Below are positions 46,903 to 56,806 of a stretch of DNA of 64,000 nt, piece by piece; the stretch's first letter is position 1, and each line of letters starts with the position of its first letter. The position numbers and the translations under genes were made by a program. The stretch spans positions 1-64,000 of the forward strand of contig CAWASE010000002.1 in NCBI GenBank assembly GCA_963784675.1, written 5' to 3'. This DNA comes from SCTD01 sp963784675 (GTDB lineage: Bacteria; Actinomycetota; Actinomycetes; Mycobacteriales; SCTD01). The notes below the pieces were generated by a model. That model was given only the letters and a program-made list of their open reading frames with translations. It was not told where the DNA came from and searched no databases.

Positions 46903-47727
46903 TCAGCCGGCCACCAGCGCCGTCCCGCGCGCGACCAGCAGCCCGACGCAGAGCGCGGCGACGACGATCGCCGCGCGGAAGGCGTCGCGGCTGCCGGCCG
47001 CCCGCGAGGGCACCAGCCCCAGGCCGGTGACGACGGCGGCGCCGGCGACGACGAGCAGCGACGTGCGGCCCGGCGAGCCCGGTCCGACGGCCAGCACCAC
47101 CGCGGCCGACAGCAGCAGCACACCGGCCACCCGCACCGACCGTCGCGGCCCGAGCCGGTGCGGCAGACCGCGGATGCCGTCGGCGAGGTCGTCGTCCAGG
47201 TCGGGCAGCGCGTTGCACAGGTGCGCGCCGACGCCGAGCAGCGCGCCGGCGAGCGTCGCCCACCAGGGGGCGACGGGGGCACCCGGCAGGGCCAGCGTCA
47301 CGATCGACGGCACCGCCCCGAAGGCCAGCGCGTAGGGCAGCCAGGACAGCGCCGTCGCCTTGAGCCGCGCGTTGTAGGCCCACGCGCACGCCACCGCGGC
47401 CAGGTGCAGCAGCCCGGCGCCGGCCCCCAGCAGCACCGACAGCGGGACGCACAGGGCGACGGCGAGCAGCGCCGCCGCCCTCACCACGCGTACCGGCACC
47501 TCGCCCCGCGCGACCGGCTTGTCGCTGCGGCCGCTGCGCACGTCGCGGGCGGCGTCGATCCAGTCGTTGCTCCAGCCGACGCTGAGCTGGCCGGTGAGGA
47601 AGGCCGCCGCGACGAGCAGCGACCGCCAGCCCAGCCCGCTCGACACCGCCAGCGCCGTCGCGAGGGCCGTGACGGCGACGGTGGGCTCCGGGTGGCTGGC
47701 CCGGAGCAGGGCGGTGGGCAGGGGCAC
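46903..47727 (-). CDS. UbiA-family prenyltransferase
   Basis: UbiA proteins are integral membrane enzymes that join an isoprenoid diphosphate to an aromatic or quinone-like acceptor. The product has about eight membrane segments and both aspartate motifs: NDWIDAARDVRSGRSDKPVA (NDxxDxxxD) and DLDDDLADGIRGLPHRLG. The GTG at 47727 (PLPTALLRASHPEPTVAV) fits the family start. It is divergent from a methyltransferase and type III polyketide synthase pair, with only 38 bases between the starts. An acceptor made by the polyketide synthase is the most economical guess. Confidence 0.88.
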   Translation of the reverse strand: MPLPTALLRASHPEPTVAVTALATALAVSSGLGWRSLLVAAAFLTGQLSVGWSNDWIDAARDVRSGRSDKPVARGEVPVRVVRAAALLAVALCVPLSVLLGAGAGLLHLAAVACAWAYNARLKATALSWLPYALAFGAVPSIVTLALPGAPVAPWWATLAGALLGVGAHLCNALPDLDDDLADGIRGLPHRLGPRRSVRVAGVLLLSAAVVLAVGPGSPGRTSLLVVAGAAVVTGLGLVPSRAAGSRDAFRAAIVVAALCVGLLVARGTALVAG

Positions 47728-47765
47728 GGCGAGCAGTGTGTCGTGCCGACGTGGACACTGCAGAG

Positions 47766-48503
47766 GTGCCGACCCCTGCCCGACCCGCGACGGCGGCACC
47801 GGTACGGCCGCGCAACGACCCGGCCCAGTACGACGACCTGTCCGCGCTGTGGTGGGACGGGCGCGGTCGCTTCGCGATGCTGCACTGGATCGCCGCAGCC
47901 CGCGCCCGGCTGGTGCCGGCGGCCACGCGGGACGGCAGCGTGCTGCTCGACCTCGCCTGCGGTGGTGGCCTGCTGGCGCCGCACGTCGCGACGCTCGGCC
48001 ACCGGCACGTCGGGCTGGACCTGTCGCGCACCGCGCTGCCGCAGGCGCGCGCGCACGGCGTGACGCCTGTGCGCGGCGACGTCCTGCACCTGCCCTTCGC
48101 CGACGCGGTGGCCGACGTCGTCGTCGCGGGAGAGGTGCTCGAGCACGTCCGCGAACCCCTGGTGCTGCTGGCGGACGCCTGCCGCGTGCTGCGGCCCGGC
48201 GGCACCCTGGTGCTGGACACGATCGCGGCGACCTGGTGGGGCCGGTTCAGCGCCGTGACGGTGGGCGAGCGCCTGCCCGCCGGGCCGCCCAGGCGGTTGC
48301 ACGACCCGGCCCTGTTCGTGGACCGGTCCGCCCTGGTCGAGACGGCGGCGCGGTGCGGGGTCCGGCTCGAGCTCACCGGACTGAGACCGAGCGCACTCGA
48401 CTACCTGGCCTGGCTCGCGGGGAGGAAGCCCGACGTCCGCATGCTCGCTACCCGTTCGACTGCCGGCCTGTTCCAGGGCCACGGCCGCAAGGAGCTCCCA
48501 TGA
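47766..48503 (+). CDS. UbiG-like SAM-dependent methyltransferase
   Basis: The protein resembles UbiG-type O-methyltransferases of quinone synthesis. It has NDPAQYDDLSALWWDGRGRF followed by AMLHWIAAARARLV, then the SAM site LLDLACGGGLLAPHVATLG, VGLDLSRTALPQARAHG, ADVVVAGEVLEHV and ACRVLRPGGTLVLDTI. The WWD near the N-terminus is a UbiG landmark. GTG 47766 is the most likely start; an in-frame GTG at 47736 would overlap the divergent UbiA promoter. Its stop overlaps the type III PKS start (ATGA), so the two are co-translated and probably act on one product. Confidence 0.85.
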   Translation: MPTPARPATAAPVRPRNDPAQYDDLSALWWDGRGRFAMLHWIAAARARLVPAATRDGSVLLDLACGGGLLAPHVATLGHRHVGLDLSRTALPQARAHGVTPVRGDVLHLPFADAVADVVVAGEVLEHVREPLVLLADACRVLRPGGTLVLDTIAATWWGRFSAVTVGERLPAGPPRRLHDPALFVDRSALVETAARCGVRLELTGLRPSALDYLAWLAGRKPDVRMLATRSTAGLFQGHGRKELP

Positions 48504-49585
48504 CCGTCCCCGCCCCCGCGGTGCTCACCGGCGCAGCGCACGCCCTGCCTGCCCCGATGCAGCAGCAGAACCTGTGGGACGGGTTCTTCCGCGACCACTA
48601 CGCCGACGACCGGCTGGCCCGCAAGGTGTTCGCGAAGTCCGGGATCCAGACCCGGCGGGGTGTCGTCGACCCGACGCAGGAGGACATCAGCGGGTGGGGC
48701 ACCGCCGCCCGGATGCAGCGCTTCCTGGCCGAGGCCCTGCCGCTCGGCAAGGAGGCGGTCGCCGGGGCGCTCGCCGACGCCGGCCTCGCGGCGTCCGACG
48801 TCGGGCTGCTGACGGTCGTCTCCTGCACGGGCTATGTCACTCCGGGGCTGGACATCCTGCTGGCCCGCGACCTGGGCATGGACGACTCGGTCCAGCGCCT
48901 GCACATCGGTCATATGGGCTGCTACGCGGCCCTTCCCGGGCTCTCGTCGACGGCTGACTTCGTCGTCGCGCGGGGTCGTCCGGCGGTGCTGCTGTGCCTG
49001 GAGCTGACGAGCCTGCACGTGCAGCCGACCACCGAGACGGCGCGCAGCGGACGGCCGACCCCCGAAGACCTGCAGCAGATGGTGGCGCACGCGCTGTTCA
49101 GCGACGCCGCGGCGGCGGTCGTGCTCGAGCCGGGGCAGCGGCCGGGCTTCGAGGTGGTCGACGTCGTCGCCCGGACCGACGCGTCGACGGCAGACCACAT
49201 GACCTGGGACGTCACCGATCTCGGGTTCAAGATGGGGCTGTCGCCGGCGGTGCCGGACGTGCTGGCGCGCCACGCCGGGCCGGTCACCGAGCAGCTGCTG
49301 AGCCGCAACGGGCTCACCGTCGAGCAGGTCTCCGGCTGGGCGGTCCACCCCGGTGGGCGGCGCATCGTCGAGGTCGTCGGCGAGGCGCTGCACCTGTCGG
49401 AGGAGCAGCTCGCCCCGTCCTACGACGTGCTGCGCGAGGTCGGCAACTGCTCCAGCGCGACGGTGCTGCTGGTGGTCGAGCGGATGCGCGAGCTCGAGCT
49501 CGTCGAGGTCGGCGGCTACGCCGTCGCGATGGCCTTCGGTCCGGGGCTGACGCTGTTCGCGACGCTGCTGCGGCGCACCGGCTGA
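48500..49585 (+). CDS. type III polyketide synthase
   Basis: This chalcone-synthase-like enzyme extends a starter acyl-CoA with malonyl units and cyclises the chain to a pyrone, resorcinol or similar phenol. The 361-residue product has the full triad: Cys141 in IGHMGCYAALPG, His283 in GWAVHPGGRRIVE and Asn316 in EVGNCSSATVLLV. Other family parts are SCTGYVTPGLDILLARDLG and FSDAAAAVVLEPG. It is coupled to a UbiG-like methyltransferase and divergent from a UbiA prenyltransferase. This suggests a methylated and prenylated phenol or quinone; the product is unknown. Confidence 0.93.
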   Translation: MTVPAPAVLTGAAHALPAPMQQQNLWDGFFRDHYADDRLARKVFAKSGIQTRRGVVDPTQEDISGWGTAARMQRFLAEALPLGKEAVAGALADAGLAASDVGLLTVVSCTGYVTPGLDILLARDLGMDDSVQRLHIGHMGCYAALPGLSSTADFVVARGRPAVLLCLELTSLHVQPTTETARSGRPTPEDLQQMVAHALFSDAAAAVVLEPGQRPGFEVVDVVARTDASTADHMTWDVTDLGFKMGLSPAVPDVLARHAGPVTEQLLSRNGLTVEQVSGWAVHPGGRRIVEVVGEALHLSEEQLAPSYDVLREVGNCSSATVLLVVERMRELELVEVGGYAVAMAFGPGLTLFATLLRRTG

Positions 49586-49606
49586 CCTGGGCGTCCGCGC
49601 GCCGCA

Positions 49607-49621
49607 CCGGTCGCGGACCGG
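49607..49621 (+). terminator. short hairpin after the polyketide synthase gene
   Basis: CCGGTC and GACCGG pair around the loop GCG, 22 bases past the stop. It is GC-rich and lacks a T-run. It may end the methyltransferase-PKS transcript before the carD promoter. Confidence 0.35.
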
Positions 49622-49686
49622 CGCCGACAGCATCCGGGCGGGTGGTTGTCAAGGCCCCGCTGACCCCTCTGACCTGCGAGGACGCC

Positions 49687-49715
49687 TGAGACGTGGGCGA
49701 TCCGGGTGTTATCCT
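49687..49715 (+). promoter_or_regulatory. likely carD promoter
   Basis: TGAGAC (49687-49692) and TATCCT (49710-49715) are spaced by 17 bases. Initiation about seven bases later would give a leader of about 20 bases with a gagaggggcc ribosome site before the ATG at 49743. Confidence 0.5.
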
Positions 49716-49742
49716 GGGGTCGGCGAGAGGGGCCACACACAC

Positions 49743-50225
49743 ATGACGTTCGCAGTTGGCGAGACTGTCGTCTACCCCCACCACGGGGCCGCACTGATCG
49801 AGGCCATCGAGACCCGCACCGTCAAGGGCGAGGATCGGCTCTACCTCGTGCTCAAGGTGGCGCAGGGCGACCTGACCATCACCGTGCCGGCGGCGAACGC
49901 CGAGGACGTCGGCGTGCGCGACGTCGTCGGTCAGGCCGGTCTCGACAAGGTCTTCGAGGTGCTGCGCGCACCGGCCGTCGAGGAGCCCACCAACTGGTCG
50001 CGCCGCTACAAGGCCAACCTGGAGAAGCTCGCGTCGGGCGACATCAACAAGGTCGGCGAGGTCGTCCGCGACCTCTGGCGCCGCGACAAGGAGCGGGGGC
50101 TGTCGGCAGGCGAGAAGCGCATGCTCTCCAAGGCTCGTCAGATCCTGGTGAGCGAGCTCGCTCTGGCCGAGGGCACCAACGAGGACAAGGCCGAGGCCAT
50201 CCTCGACGAGGTCCTCGCCTCCTAG
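49743..50225 (+). CDS. carD: CarD family RNA polymerase-binding regulator
   Basis: CarD binds the RNA polymerase beta subunit and stabilises open promoter complexes, notably at rRNA promoters. The 160-residue product has the Tudor-like polymerase-interaction domain (FAVGETVVYPHHGAALIEAI, LYLVLKVAQGDLTITVPAAN). The C-terminal helical DNA-binding domain contains NWSRRYKANLEKLASGDINK and GLSAGEKRMLSKARQILVSE. It stands at the head of a carD-PIN/TRAM-ispD-ispF-cysS-rlmB block, the usual actinobacterial order. Confidence 0.97.
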   Translation: MTFAVGETVVYPHHGAALIEAIETRTVKGEDRLYLVLKVAQGDLTITVPAANAEDVGVRDVVGQAGLDKVFEVLRAPAVEEPTNWSRRYKANLEKLASGDINKVGEVVRDLWRRDKERGLSAGEKRMLSKARQILVSELALAEGTNEDKAEAILDEVLAS

Positions 50226-51569
50226 TTGCTACCGGTTCGCCATCGGGTGGGACTCGTGCCCACCGGTGTGGCTGCCGAGACAGAACAGGTGACAGCGCGG
50301 ACGGACCCGGACGCCGGCCCCCCTCGGGAGGTCGGGCGGCCGGGTCCTTCTCGTCCCCGGAGCGCGCCGGGGCTCGTCATCGAGGTGCTGCGCCTGCTCG
50401 TCGTCGTCTTCTTCGCCGGCACCGGCTACCAGCTGGGCAGCGCGGTGCAGTCCGACCGGGCCGTCCTCGGTGCGCTGAACGGGACCGCGCTCGGGCTGGT
50501 CCTGGGCTCGGGCCTGGGTTACGTCCTGGGCGGGATGCTCGGGCGGCGGACGGCCAGCACGGCCGACCTGGCTCGCAGCCAGCTGCGCGACGTCTCCGCG
50601 GAGGACCTCGTGGCCGGTGGCCTGGGGCTCACCGGTGGCGTCCTGCTCGGTGCCGGCGTCGCCTGGCCGGTGTTCTTCCTGCCGCAGGCCTACCTGGCGT
50701 TCCCGCTGTTCGCGTTCGTCGTGGTGGTGCTCGGCTACGTCGGCTCGCAGGTCGCGGTCAGCAAGCGCGACGGCGTCCTGAACCTGTTCGGCGAGCGCGC
50801 CGGGCTCTCGCGACGGCAGGCGCCCACCTCACAGCTGCCGCGTGTGCTCGACACCTCTGTCGCCATCGACGGCCGGGTGCTGGACGTCGTGCGGGCCGGC
50901 TTCCTGCACGGCCGCATGCTCGTCCCGAGCCCGGTGCTGGGCGAGCTGCAGGCGATGGCCGACTCCGCGGACGACACGCGCCGGGCCCGGGGGCGGCGAG
51001 GGCTGGAGCTGCTCGAGGTGCTCAAGCGCGAGCCGGGGGTGCAGCTGGAGGTGCTGGACCTCGAGGTCCCGGGCGTGCCCGAGGTCGACGCCAAGCTCGT
51101 CCGGATCTGCCTGGACCACGAGGCCGCGCTGCTCACCCTGGACACCAACCTGGCCAAGGCCGCGGCCCTCGCCGGCGTGCGCGTGCTGAACCTGCACGCG
51201 CTCTCGCTCGCGATGCGCCCTCCCGTCGCGGCGGGCGACGACGTGCCGGTGCTGCTGCTCAAGGCGGGCAAGGAGCAGGGGCAGGCGGTGGGCTACCTCG
51301 ACGACGGCTCGATGGTCGTGGTCGAGCACGCCCGCGCGCGGGTCGGCAGCGAGGTGCCGGTGCACGTGACCAGCGTGCTGACCACGGCCAACGGTCGGCT
51401 GGTGTTCGGCCGGCCGGCGGACGAGCCGCACGAGGCCGGCGCCCGGCCGCGTCGGCCGGCTGCGCCGCCGGAGGGCTCGTCCGCCGCCGGTCCGCCGCGC
51501 GCCAGCCTGCCGATGCCGGCGCAAGGGCGGGCGAGCCCGGCGTCGATGCCGCCGCGCCGGCCGCAGTGA
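50226..51569 (+). CDS. membrane PIN-TRAM domain protein (YacL-like)
   Basis: The protein has four hydrophobic segments in its N-terminal third (VIEVLRLLVVVFFAGTGYQL through LFAFVVVVLGYVGSQVAV). A PIN nuclease-like domain follows, with acidic residues in LDTSVAIDGRVLDVV, PVLGELQAMAD, and LLTLDTNLAKAAAL. A TRAM domain (EQGQAVGYLDDGSMVVVEHA) comes next, and a Pro/Ala-rich tail follows. This is the layout of Bacillus YacL, which also lies before ispD. The start is uncertain: TTG 50226 opens the frame, and GTG codons at 50250, 50259 and 50289 are alternatives. The RNA target is unknown. Confidence 0.88.
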   Translation: MLPVRHRVGLVPTGVAAETEQVTARTDPDAGPPREVGRPGPSRPRSAPGLVIEVLRLLVVVFFAGTGYQLGSAVQSDRAVLGALNGTALGLVLGSGLGYVLGGMLGRRTASTADLARSQLRDVSAEDLVAGGLGLTGGVLLGAGVAWPVFFLPQAYLAFPLFAFVVVVLGYVGSQVAVSKRDGVLNLFGERAGLSRRQAPTSQLPRVLDTSVAIDGRVLDVVRAGFLHGRMLVPSPVLGELQAMADSADDTRRARGRRGLELLEVLKREPGVQLEVLDLEVPGVPEVDAKLVRICLDHEAALLTLDTNLAKAAALAGVRVLNLHALSLAMRPPVAAGDDVPVLLLKAGKEQGQAVGYLDDGSMVVVEHARARVGSEVPVHVTSVLTTANGRLVFGRPADEPHEAGARPRRPAAPPEGSSAAGPPRASLPMPAQGRASPASMPPRRPQ

Positions 51570-51589
51570 CCACCTGAGACGCTCTCGGC

Positions 51590-52309
51590 ATGACGGTCGG
51601 AGTGCTGGTGCCGGCGGCGGGGCTGGGAGTACGGCTCGGTCCCGGTGGGCCGAAGGCGCTGCGCGAGCTGGCGGGTGAGCCGCTGCTCGTCCATGCCGTC
51701 CGTGGTCTGCGGGAGGCGCCGAGCGTCGGGCCGGTGGTCGTCGCGGCCCCCGCGGCCGACGTCGCGCAGGTGCGCGCCCTGCTGAGCGCCCTGGACGTCA
51801 CCGTCGTGGCAGGCGGCGCCACCCGGCAGGACTCGGTGCGCGTGGCGCTCGCGTCGCTGCACCCCGCCGCCGACCTCGTGCTCGTCCACGACGCCGCCCG
51901 GTGCCTGACGCCGCCGCGCGTGTTCGACGCGGTGATCCAGGCGCTGACCGAGGGGGCCGCGGCCGTCGTCCCGGTCGTGCCGGTCGCGGACACGCTCAAG
52001 GGTGTCGACGGCGACCGCGTGCTCGGCACCGTCGACCGGTCGTCGCTCCGTGCGGTGCAGACGCCGCAGGGCTTCCGCCGCGACGTGCTCGAGCGCGCGC
52101 ACGCCGCCGGGCGTGCGGCGCTCACCGACGACGCCGGCCTGGTCGAGGCCGACGGCGGCGTCGTCACGACCGTGCCGGGCGACGACGAGGCGTTCAAGAT
52201 CACCCGTCCGCTGGACCTGCTGCTCGCCGAGGCGGTGCTGGCGATGCGGCAGCCCGTCGGAGGCCGTCACGCCGGCGGACGTGGGCGTCGGGGGCAGCAT
52301 GCGGGCTGA
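51590..52309 (+). CDS. ispD: 2-C-methyl-D-erythritol 4-phosphate cytidylyltransferase
   Basis: IspD transfers CMP to methylerythritol phosphate in the non-mevalonate isoprenoid pathway. The 239-residue protein starts with the nucleotide-binding part VLVPAAGLGVRLGPGGPKAL. It has VVAGGATRQDSVRVALASL, LVLVHDAARCLTPPRVF and LRAVQTPQGFRRDVLERAH, all family signatures. The last ten residues overlap the start of ispF. No mevalonate gene is near. Confidence 0.96.
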   Translation: MTVGVLVPAAGLGVRLGPGGPKALRELAGEPLLVHAVRGLREAPSVGPVVVAAPAADVAQVRALLSALDVTVVAGGATRQDSVRVALASLHPAADLVLVHDAARCLTPPRVFDAVIQALTEGAAAVVPVVPVADTLKGVDGDRVLGTVDRSSLRAVQTPQGFRRDVLERAHAAGRAALTDDAGLVEADGGVVTTVPGDDEAFKITRPLDLLLAEAVLAMRQPVGGRHAGGRGRRGQHAG

Positions 52310-52778
52310 CCTGCCGCGGGTCGGGATCGGCACCGACGTCCACCCGTTCGAGGCGGGCCGCCCCTGCTGGGTCGCCGGGCTGCTCTGGCCCGCCTGCGAC
52401 GGCCTGGCCGGGCACTCCGACGGCGACGTCGCCGCGCACGCGGCCTGCGACGCCCTGCTGTCGGCGGCCGGGCTCGGCGACCTCGGCTCCAACTACGGCA
52501 CGGCCGAACCGCGCTGGAAGGGCGCCTCCGGGGCCGACCTGCTCGGTGAGACCCGCCGCCGGGTGGAGGCCGCCGGCTTCGCGATCGGCAACGTCGCCGT
52601 GCAGGTCGTCGGGAACGCCCCGCGCGTGGGCCCGCGGCGGGAGGAGGCGTCGGCGGTCCTGTCGGAGATCCTCGGCGCGCCGGTGAGCGTCTCGGCCACC
52701 ACGACCGACGGGCTCGGCCTCACCGGCCGCGGCGAAGGGCTGGCGGCGATCGCCACGGCGCTGGTGTTCCCCGCCTGA
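52299..52778 (+). CDS. ispF: 2-C-methyl-D-erythritol 2,4-cyclodiphosphate synthase
   Basis: IspF cyclises CDP-methylerythritol 2-phosphate to the 2,4-cyclodiphosphate with release of CMP. The 159-residue product has GIGTDVHPFEAGRPCWVAG with the metal-binding DxH, GHSDGDVAAHAACDALL with the third ligand, DLGSNYGTAEPRWKG (usually FPDTDP-like at this site), and TTTDGLGLTGRGEGLAA. ATG 52299 overlaps ispD by 11 bases. Confidence 0.96.
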   Translation: MRADLPRVGIGTDVHPFEAGRPCWVAGLLWPACDGLAGHSDGDVAAHAACDALLSAAGLGDLGSNYGTAEPRWKGASGADLLGETRRRVEAAGFAIGNVAVQVVGNAPRVGPRREEASAVLSEILGAPVSVSATTTDGLGLTGRGEGLAAIATALVFPA

Positions 52779-52860
52779 CCGTTCGCGCCCCGTCCGCCGC
52801 TGAGCAGAGCGGATGCGGCCGGCTCCGGCCGCGACGCCCCCGCCGGTAGCCTCCACCTAC

Positions 52861-54276
<1,416 letters not shown>

Positions 54277-54280
<4 letters not shown>

Positions 54281-55320
54281 CCGGCAAGGCGAGCGGTGGA
54301 CGCGGTGGCGTCGCCAAGGGTGGCCAGGGCGGCCGCGGCAACAAGTCCGGCACGCACCGCAAGGGCGCCGCGGTGGGTTCGGGCGGTCAGGGCAGGCGAA
54401 AGCTCGAGGGTCGCGGCCCCACCCCGCCGGCGGAGCAGCGCACCAAGCACCCGGCCTCCCGCAAGGCGGCGGCGTCGGTCAAGCGGGCTGAGCGAGGTGG
54501 GGCCAACCCGGCCAGCGCCACCGCCGCCGTCGACCGGTCGGCGGGGCCGCGCGGACCCCGCCGTGGCGCAGCGGACGCCCCGGAGACGGTGGTCGGACGC
54601 AACCCCGTCGTCGAGGCGCTGCGGGCCAGGGTGCCGGCCACGGCGCTCTACGTCGCCCAGGGCACCGACGCCGACGAGCGGGTCAGCGAGGCGGTCGCGC
54701 TGGCCGGCAAGATGCACCTGGCCCTGATGGAGGTCAGTCGTACCGAGATGGACCGGATGACCGGTCGCGCCCTGCACCAGGGTCTGGCGCTGCAGGTGCC
54801 GCCCTACACCTACCTGCACCCCGACGACCTCGTCGAGCGGGCCCTGGCCACCGATGCTCCGCTGCTCGTCGCGCTCGACGGCGTCACCGACCCGCGCAAC
54901 CTCGGCGCGGTCGTGCGTTCGGCCGCGGCCTTCGGCGCGCAGGGCGTGCTGGTGCCCGAGCGCCGCTCCGCGGGGATGACGGCCGCCGCGTGGCGGACGT
55001 CCGCGGGCGCCGCGGCGAGGCTGCCGGTGGCTCGGTGCACCAACCTGGCGCGCACGCTCAAGGACTGGCGCGAGCGTGGCATCTTCGCCGTCGGGCTGGC
55101 TGCCGACGGCGACGTCAGCCTCGACGATCTCGAGCTGGCGACCGATCCGCTGGTCCTGGTCGTGGGTTCGGAGGGCGACGGCCTGGGCCGGTTGGTCGCC
55201 CAGAGCTGCGACCTGACCGTCTCGATCCCGATGGCGGACGGCAACGAGTCGCTGAACGCCGGTATCGCGGCCGCCGTCACGCTGGCCGAGGTCGCCCGCC
55301 GTCGCCGGGTTGCGGGCTAG
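54277..55320 (+). CDS. rlmB: 23S rRNA (guanosine-2'-O-)-methyltransferase RlmB
   Basis: RlmB is a SPOUT-class enzyme that methylates the ribose of a guanosine in 23S rRNA (G2251 in E. coli numbering). The 347-residue product has a long basic, Gly/Lys-rich N-terminal extension of about 100 residues. The substrate-binding part VVGRNPVVEALRARVPATAL follows, and then the knot domain with LDGVTDPRNLGAVVRSAAAF, LVVGSEGDGLGRLVAQSCD and IPMADGNESLNAGIAAAVTL. The extension is common in actinobacteria. It follows cysS as in Bacillus. Confidence 0.95.
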
Positions 55321-55555
55321 GTCCGGTGCTGTTGCACGGATGATTCCGTCCCTGCGCGTGAGGTAGAACACATCTGCCGGATGCAGGGGTCGGAGCGTCA
55401 CTCCGGTCGCGGACCCTCGTTGTCTGCTCCAAGCCCATGGTCACCAGGCCAGCACGGGCTTACTGTGTGGTGAACAGCCGGTGCGCGCGCCCGTCACCCG
55501 GGCCTGTCAGCGGTCGAAGTTGCCAGTCAGACCCGACGACGGCGAAGGTGCACAC

Positions 55556-56407
55556 GTGCGACTGCTTCGTGAGCGATCTCCGAAGGCCGAGGCGCCGACC
55601 CATCTGCTGGCGCTGGCGCGCGAAGACTCCGTGACCGTCGAGGAGCTCGCGGTCACGGTCGAGGCCGAGGTCGCTGTCGGGGGAGAGCGCGGCGCGCTGT
55701 CGCTCGTCCAGGAGATCGACGAGGCCGAGAGCCTGGTCAGCGAGCTCGACGTCGAGGTGCACCCCGGGCGTCGCTGGCGCAACGCCGACGGCTACACCGA
55801 CGACGAGCTCGTCCTGCAGGCGCGCGGGGGCAGCGAGCCCGCTCTGTGCGAGCTGCTGACGAAGTACCGCGCGTTCGCTCGCGTCAAGGCCCGCTCCTAC
55901 TTCCTGGTCGGCGCGGACCGGGAAGACATCGTGCAGGAGGGCATGATCGGCCTGTACAAGGCCATCCGTGACTTCAACCCGGACATGCAGACGTCCTTCC
56001 GCGCCTTCGCCGAGCTCTGCATCACCCGTCAGATCATCACGGCGATCAAGACCGCGACCCGCCAGAAGCACGGTCCGCTGAACAACTACGTCTCCTTCGA
56101 CCGTCCGGTGGGCAGCGACGACGACGGTGAGCGGGTGCTGTCCGACGTCCTGCCGACGGTGGCGATCAGCGACCCGGCCGACCTGGTCGTGTCGGCCGAG
56201 CGCATCCGCGCGCTGCAGTCGCACTTCGACGCCGTCCTGTCCGATCTGGAGACCGAAGTCCTGCGCCTGTACGTCGAGGGCAAGAGCTACCAGGAGATCG
56301 CCGAGCGGCTCGAGCGGCACGTGAAGTCGATCGACAACGCACTGCAGCGCATCAAGCGCAAGCTCGAGGAACACCTGACGGCTCGCGCCGTCGCTGACGC
56401 CGGCTGA
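55556..56407 (+). CDS. sigH: RNA polymerase sigma factor, SigH (Bacillus sigma-H-like) type
   Basis: This sigma factor is similar to the Bacillus transition-state factor sigma-H, not to mycobacterial SigH. Region 2 is YTDDELVLQARGGSEPALCE and FLVGADREDIVQEGMIGLYK, then ITRQIITAIKTATRQKHGPL. Region 4 is LSDLETEVLRLYVEGKSYQE with IAERLERHVKSIDNALQRIK. An acidic N-terminal extension of about 75 residues comes first. GTG 55556 with gaagg upstream is the likeliest start; the frame opens at 55481. Its place after rlmB mirrors Bacillus (rlmB-yacP-sigH). Its regulon in actinobacteria is not known to me. Confidence 0.9.
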   Translation: MRLLRERSPKAEAPTHLLALAREDSVTVEELAVTVEAEVAVGGERGALSLVQEIDEAESLVSELDVEVHPGRRWRNADGYTDDELVLQARGGSEPALCELLTKYRAFARVKARSYFLVGADREDIVQEGMIGLYKAIRDFNPDMQTSFRAFAELCITRQIITAIKTATRQKHGPLNNYVSFDRPVGSDDDGERVLSDVLPTVAISDPADLVVSAERIRALQSHFDAVLSDLETEVLRLYVEGKSYQEIAERLERHVKSIDNALQRIKRKLEEHLTARAVADAG

Positions 56408-56523
56408 CTGCCGTCCCGGTCACACCGCCGCCGTTCCCCCCGCCGACCAGGCTGGAGCAGCGCGTCTCCGAGGGCGGCTGGCTCGTCGACCTGCTGCTGC
56501 CCAGCACCGACCGCGGTGTCGCG

Positions 56524-56655
56524 GTGCAGGCGGTCGTGCTGCTCGCGGTGTTCGGCGTGCTGGTCGTGCCCGCTCGACGGCTCGGCGTCCTGCAGCTGTG
56601 GGTCGGCGTCCTGACCTTCACCGCCGGCCTGTTCGTGCTCCGGGCCGCGCACTAG
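56524..56655 (+). CDS. small membrane protein between sigH and tRNA-Thr
   Basis: A frame open from the end of sigH reads RLEQRVSEGGWLVDLLLPST, then DRGVAVQAVVLLAVFGVLVV, RRLGVLQLWVGVLTFTAGLF and VLRAAH before TAG at 56653. It has two clear hydrophobic segments. No ATG or GTG occurs before 56524, although similar coding character starts soon after the sigma factor stop, so the true start may be a rare codon or upstream. I do not recognise a family. It is probably co-transcribed with sigH. Confidence 0.45.
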   Translation: MQAVVLLAVFGVLVVPARRLGVLQLWVGVLTFTAGLFVLRAAH

Positions 56656-56679
56656 GGGCTCGGTAGGCTCCAGGCTCTT

Positions 56680-56754
56680 GCCGGATTAGCTCAGTGGTAG
56701 AGCAACCGCCTTGTAAGCGGTAGGTCGTCGGTTCAACCCCGACATCCGGCCCCA
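56680..56754 (+). tRNA. tRNA-Thr (anticodon TGT)
   Basis: The acceptor stem GCCGGAT/ATCCGGC, D-arm GCTC-AGTGGTA-GAGC, anticodon arm ACCGC-CTTGTAA-GCGGT and T-arm GTCGG-TTCAACC-CCGAC pair fully. The loop CTTGTAA gives anticodon TGT. A CCA follows the discriminator C (56752-56754). In most actinobacteria a tRNA-Met and rpmG follow directly; here neither does. Confidence 0.95.
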
Positions 56755-56806
56755 CGATGCGCAGCGCGGCCGGGTGGGCGACGACCGATCGGGGCAGGGC
56801 AACGGC

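Noticed and set aside
56524..56655. Secretion subunit SecE in this position
   Set aside because: The two-helix ORF does not show the SecE signature, and rpmG and nusG are not present.
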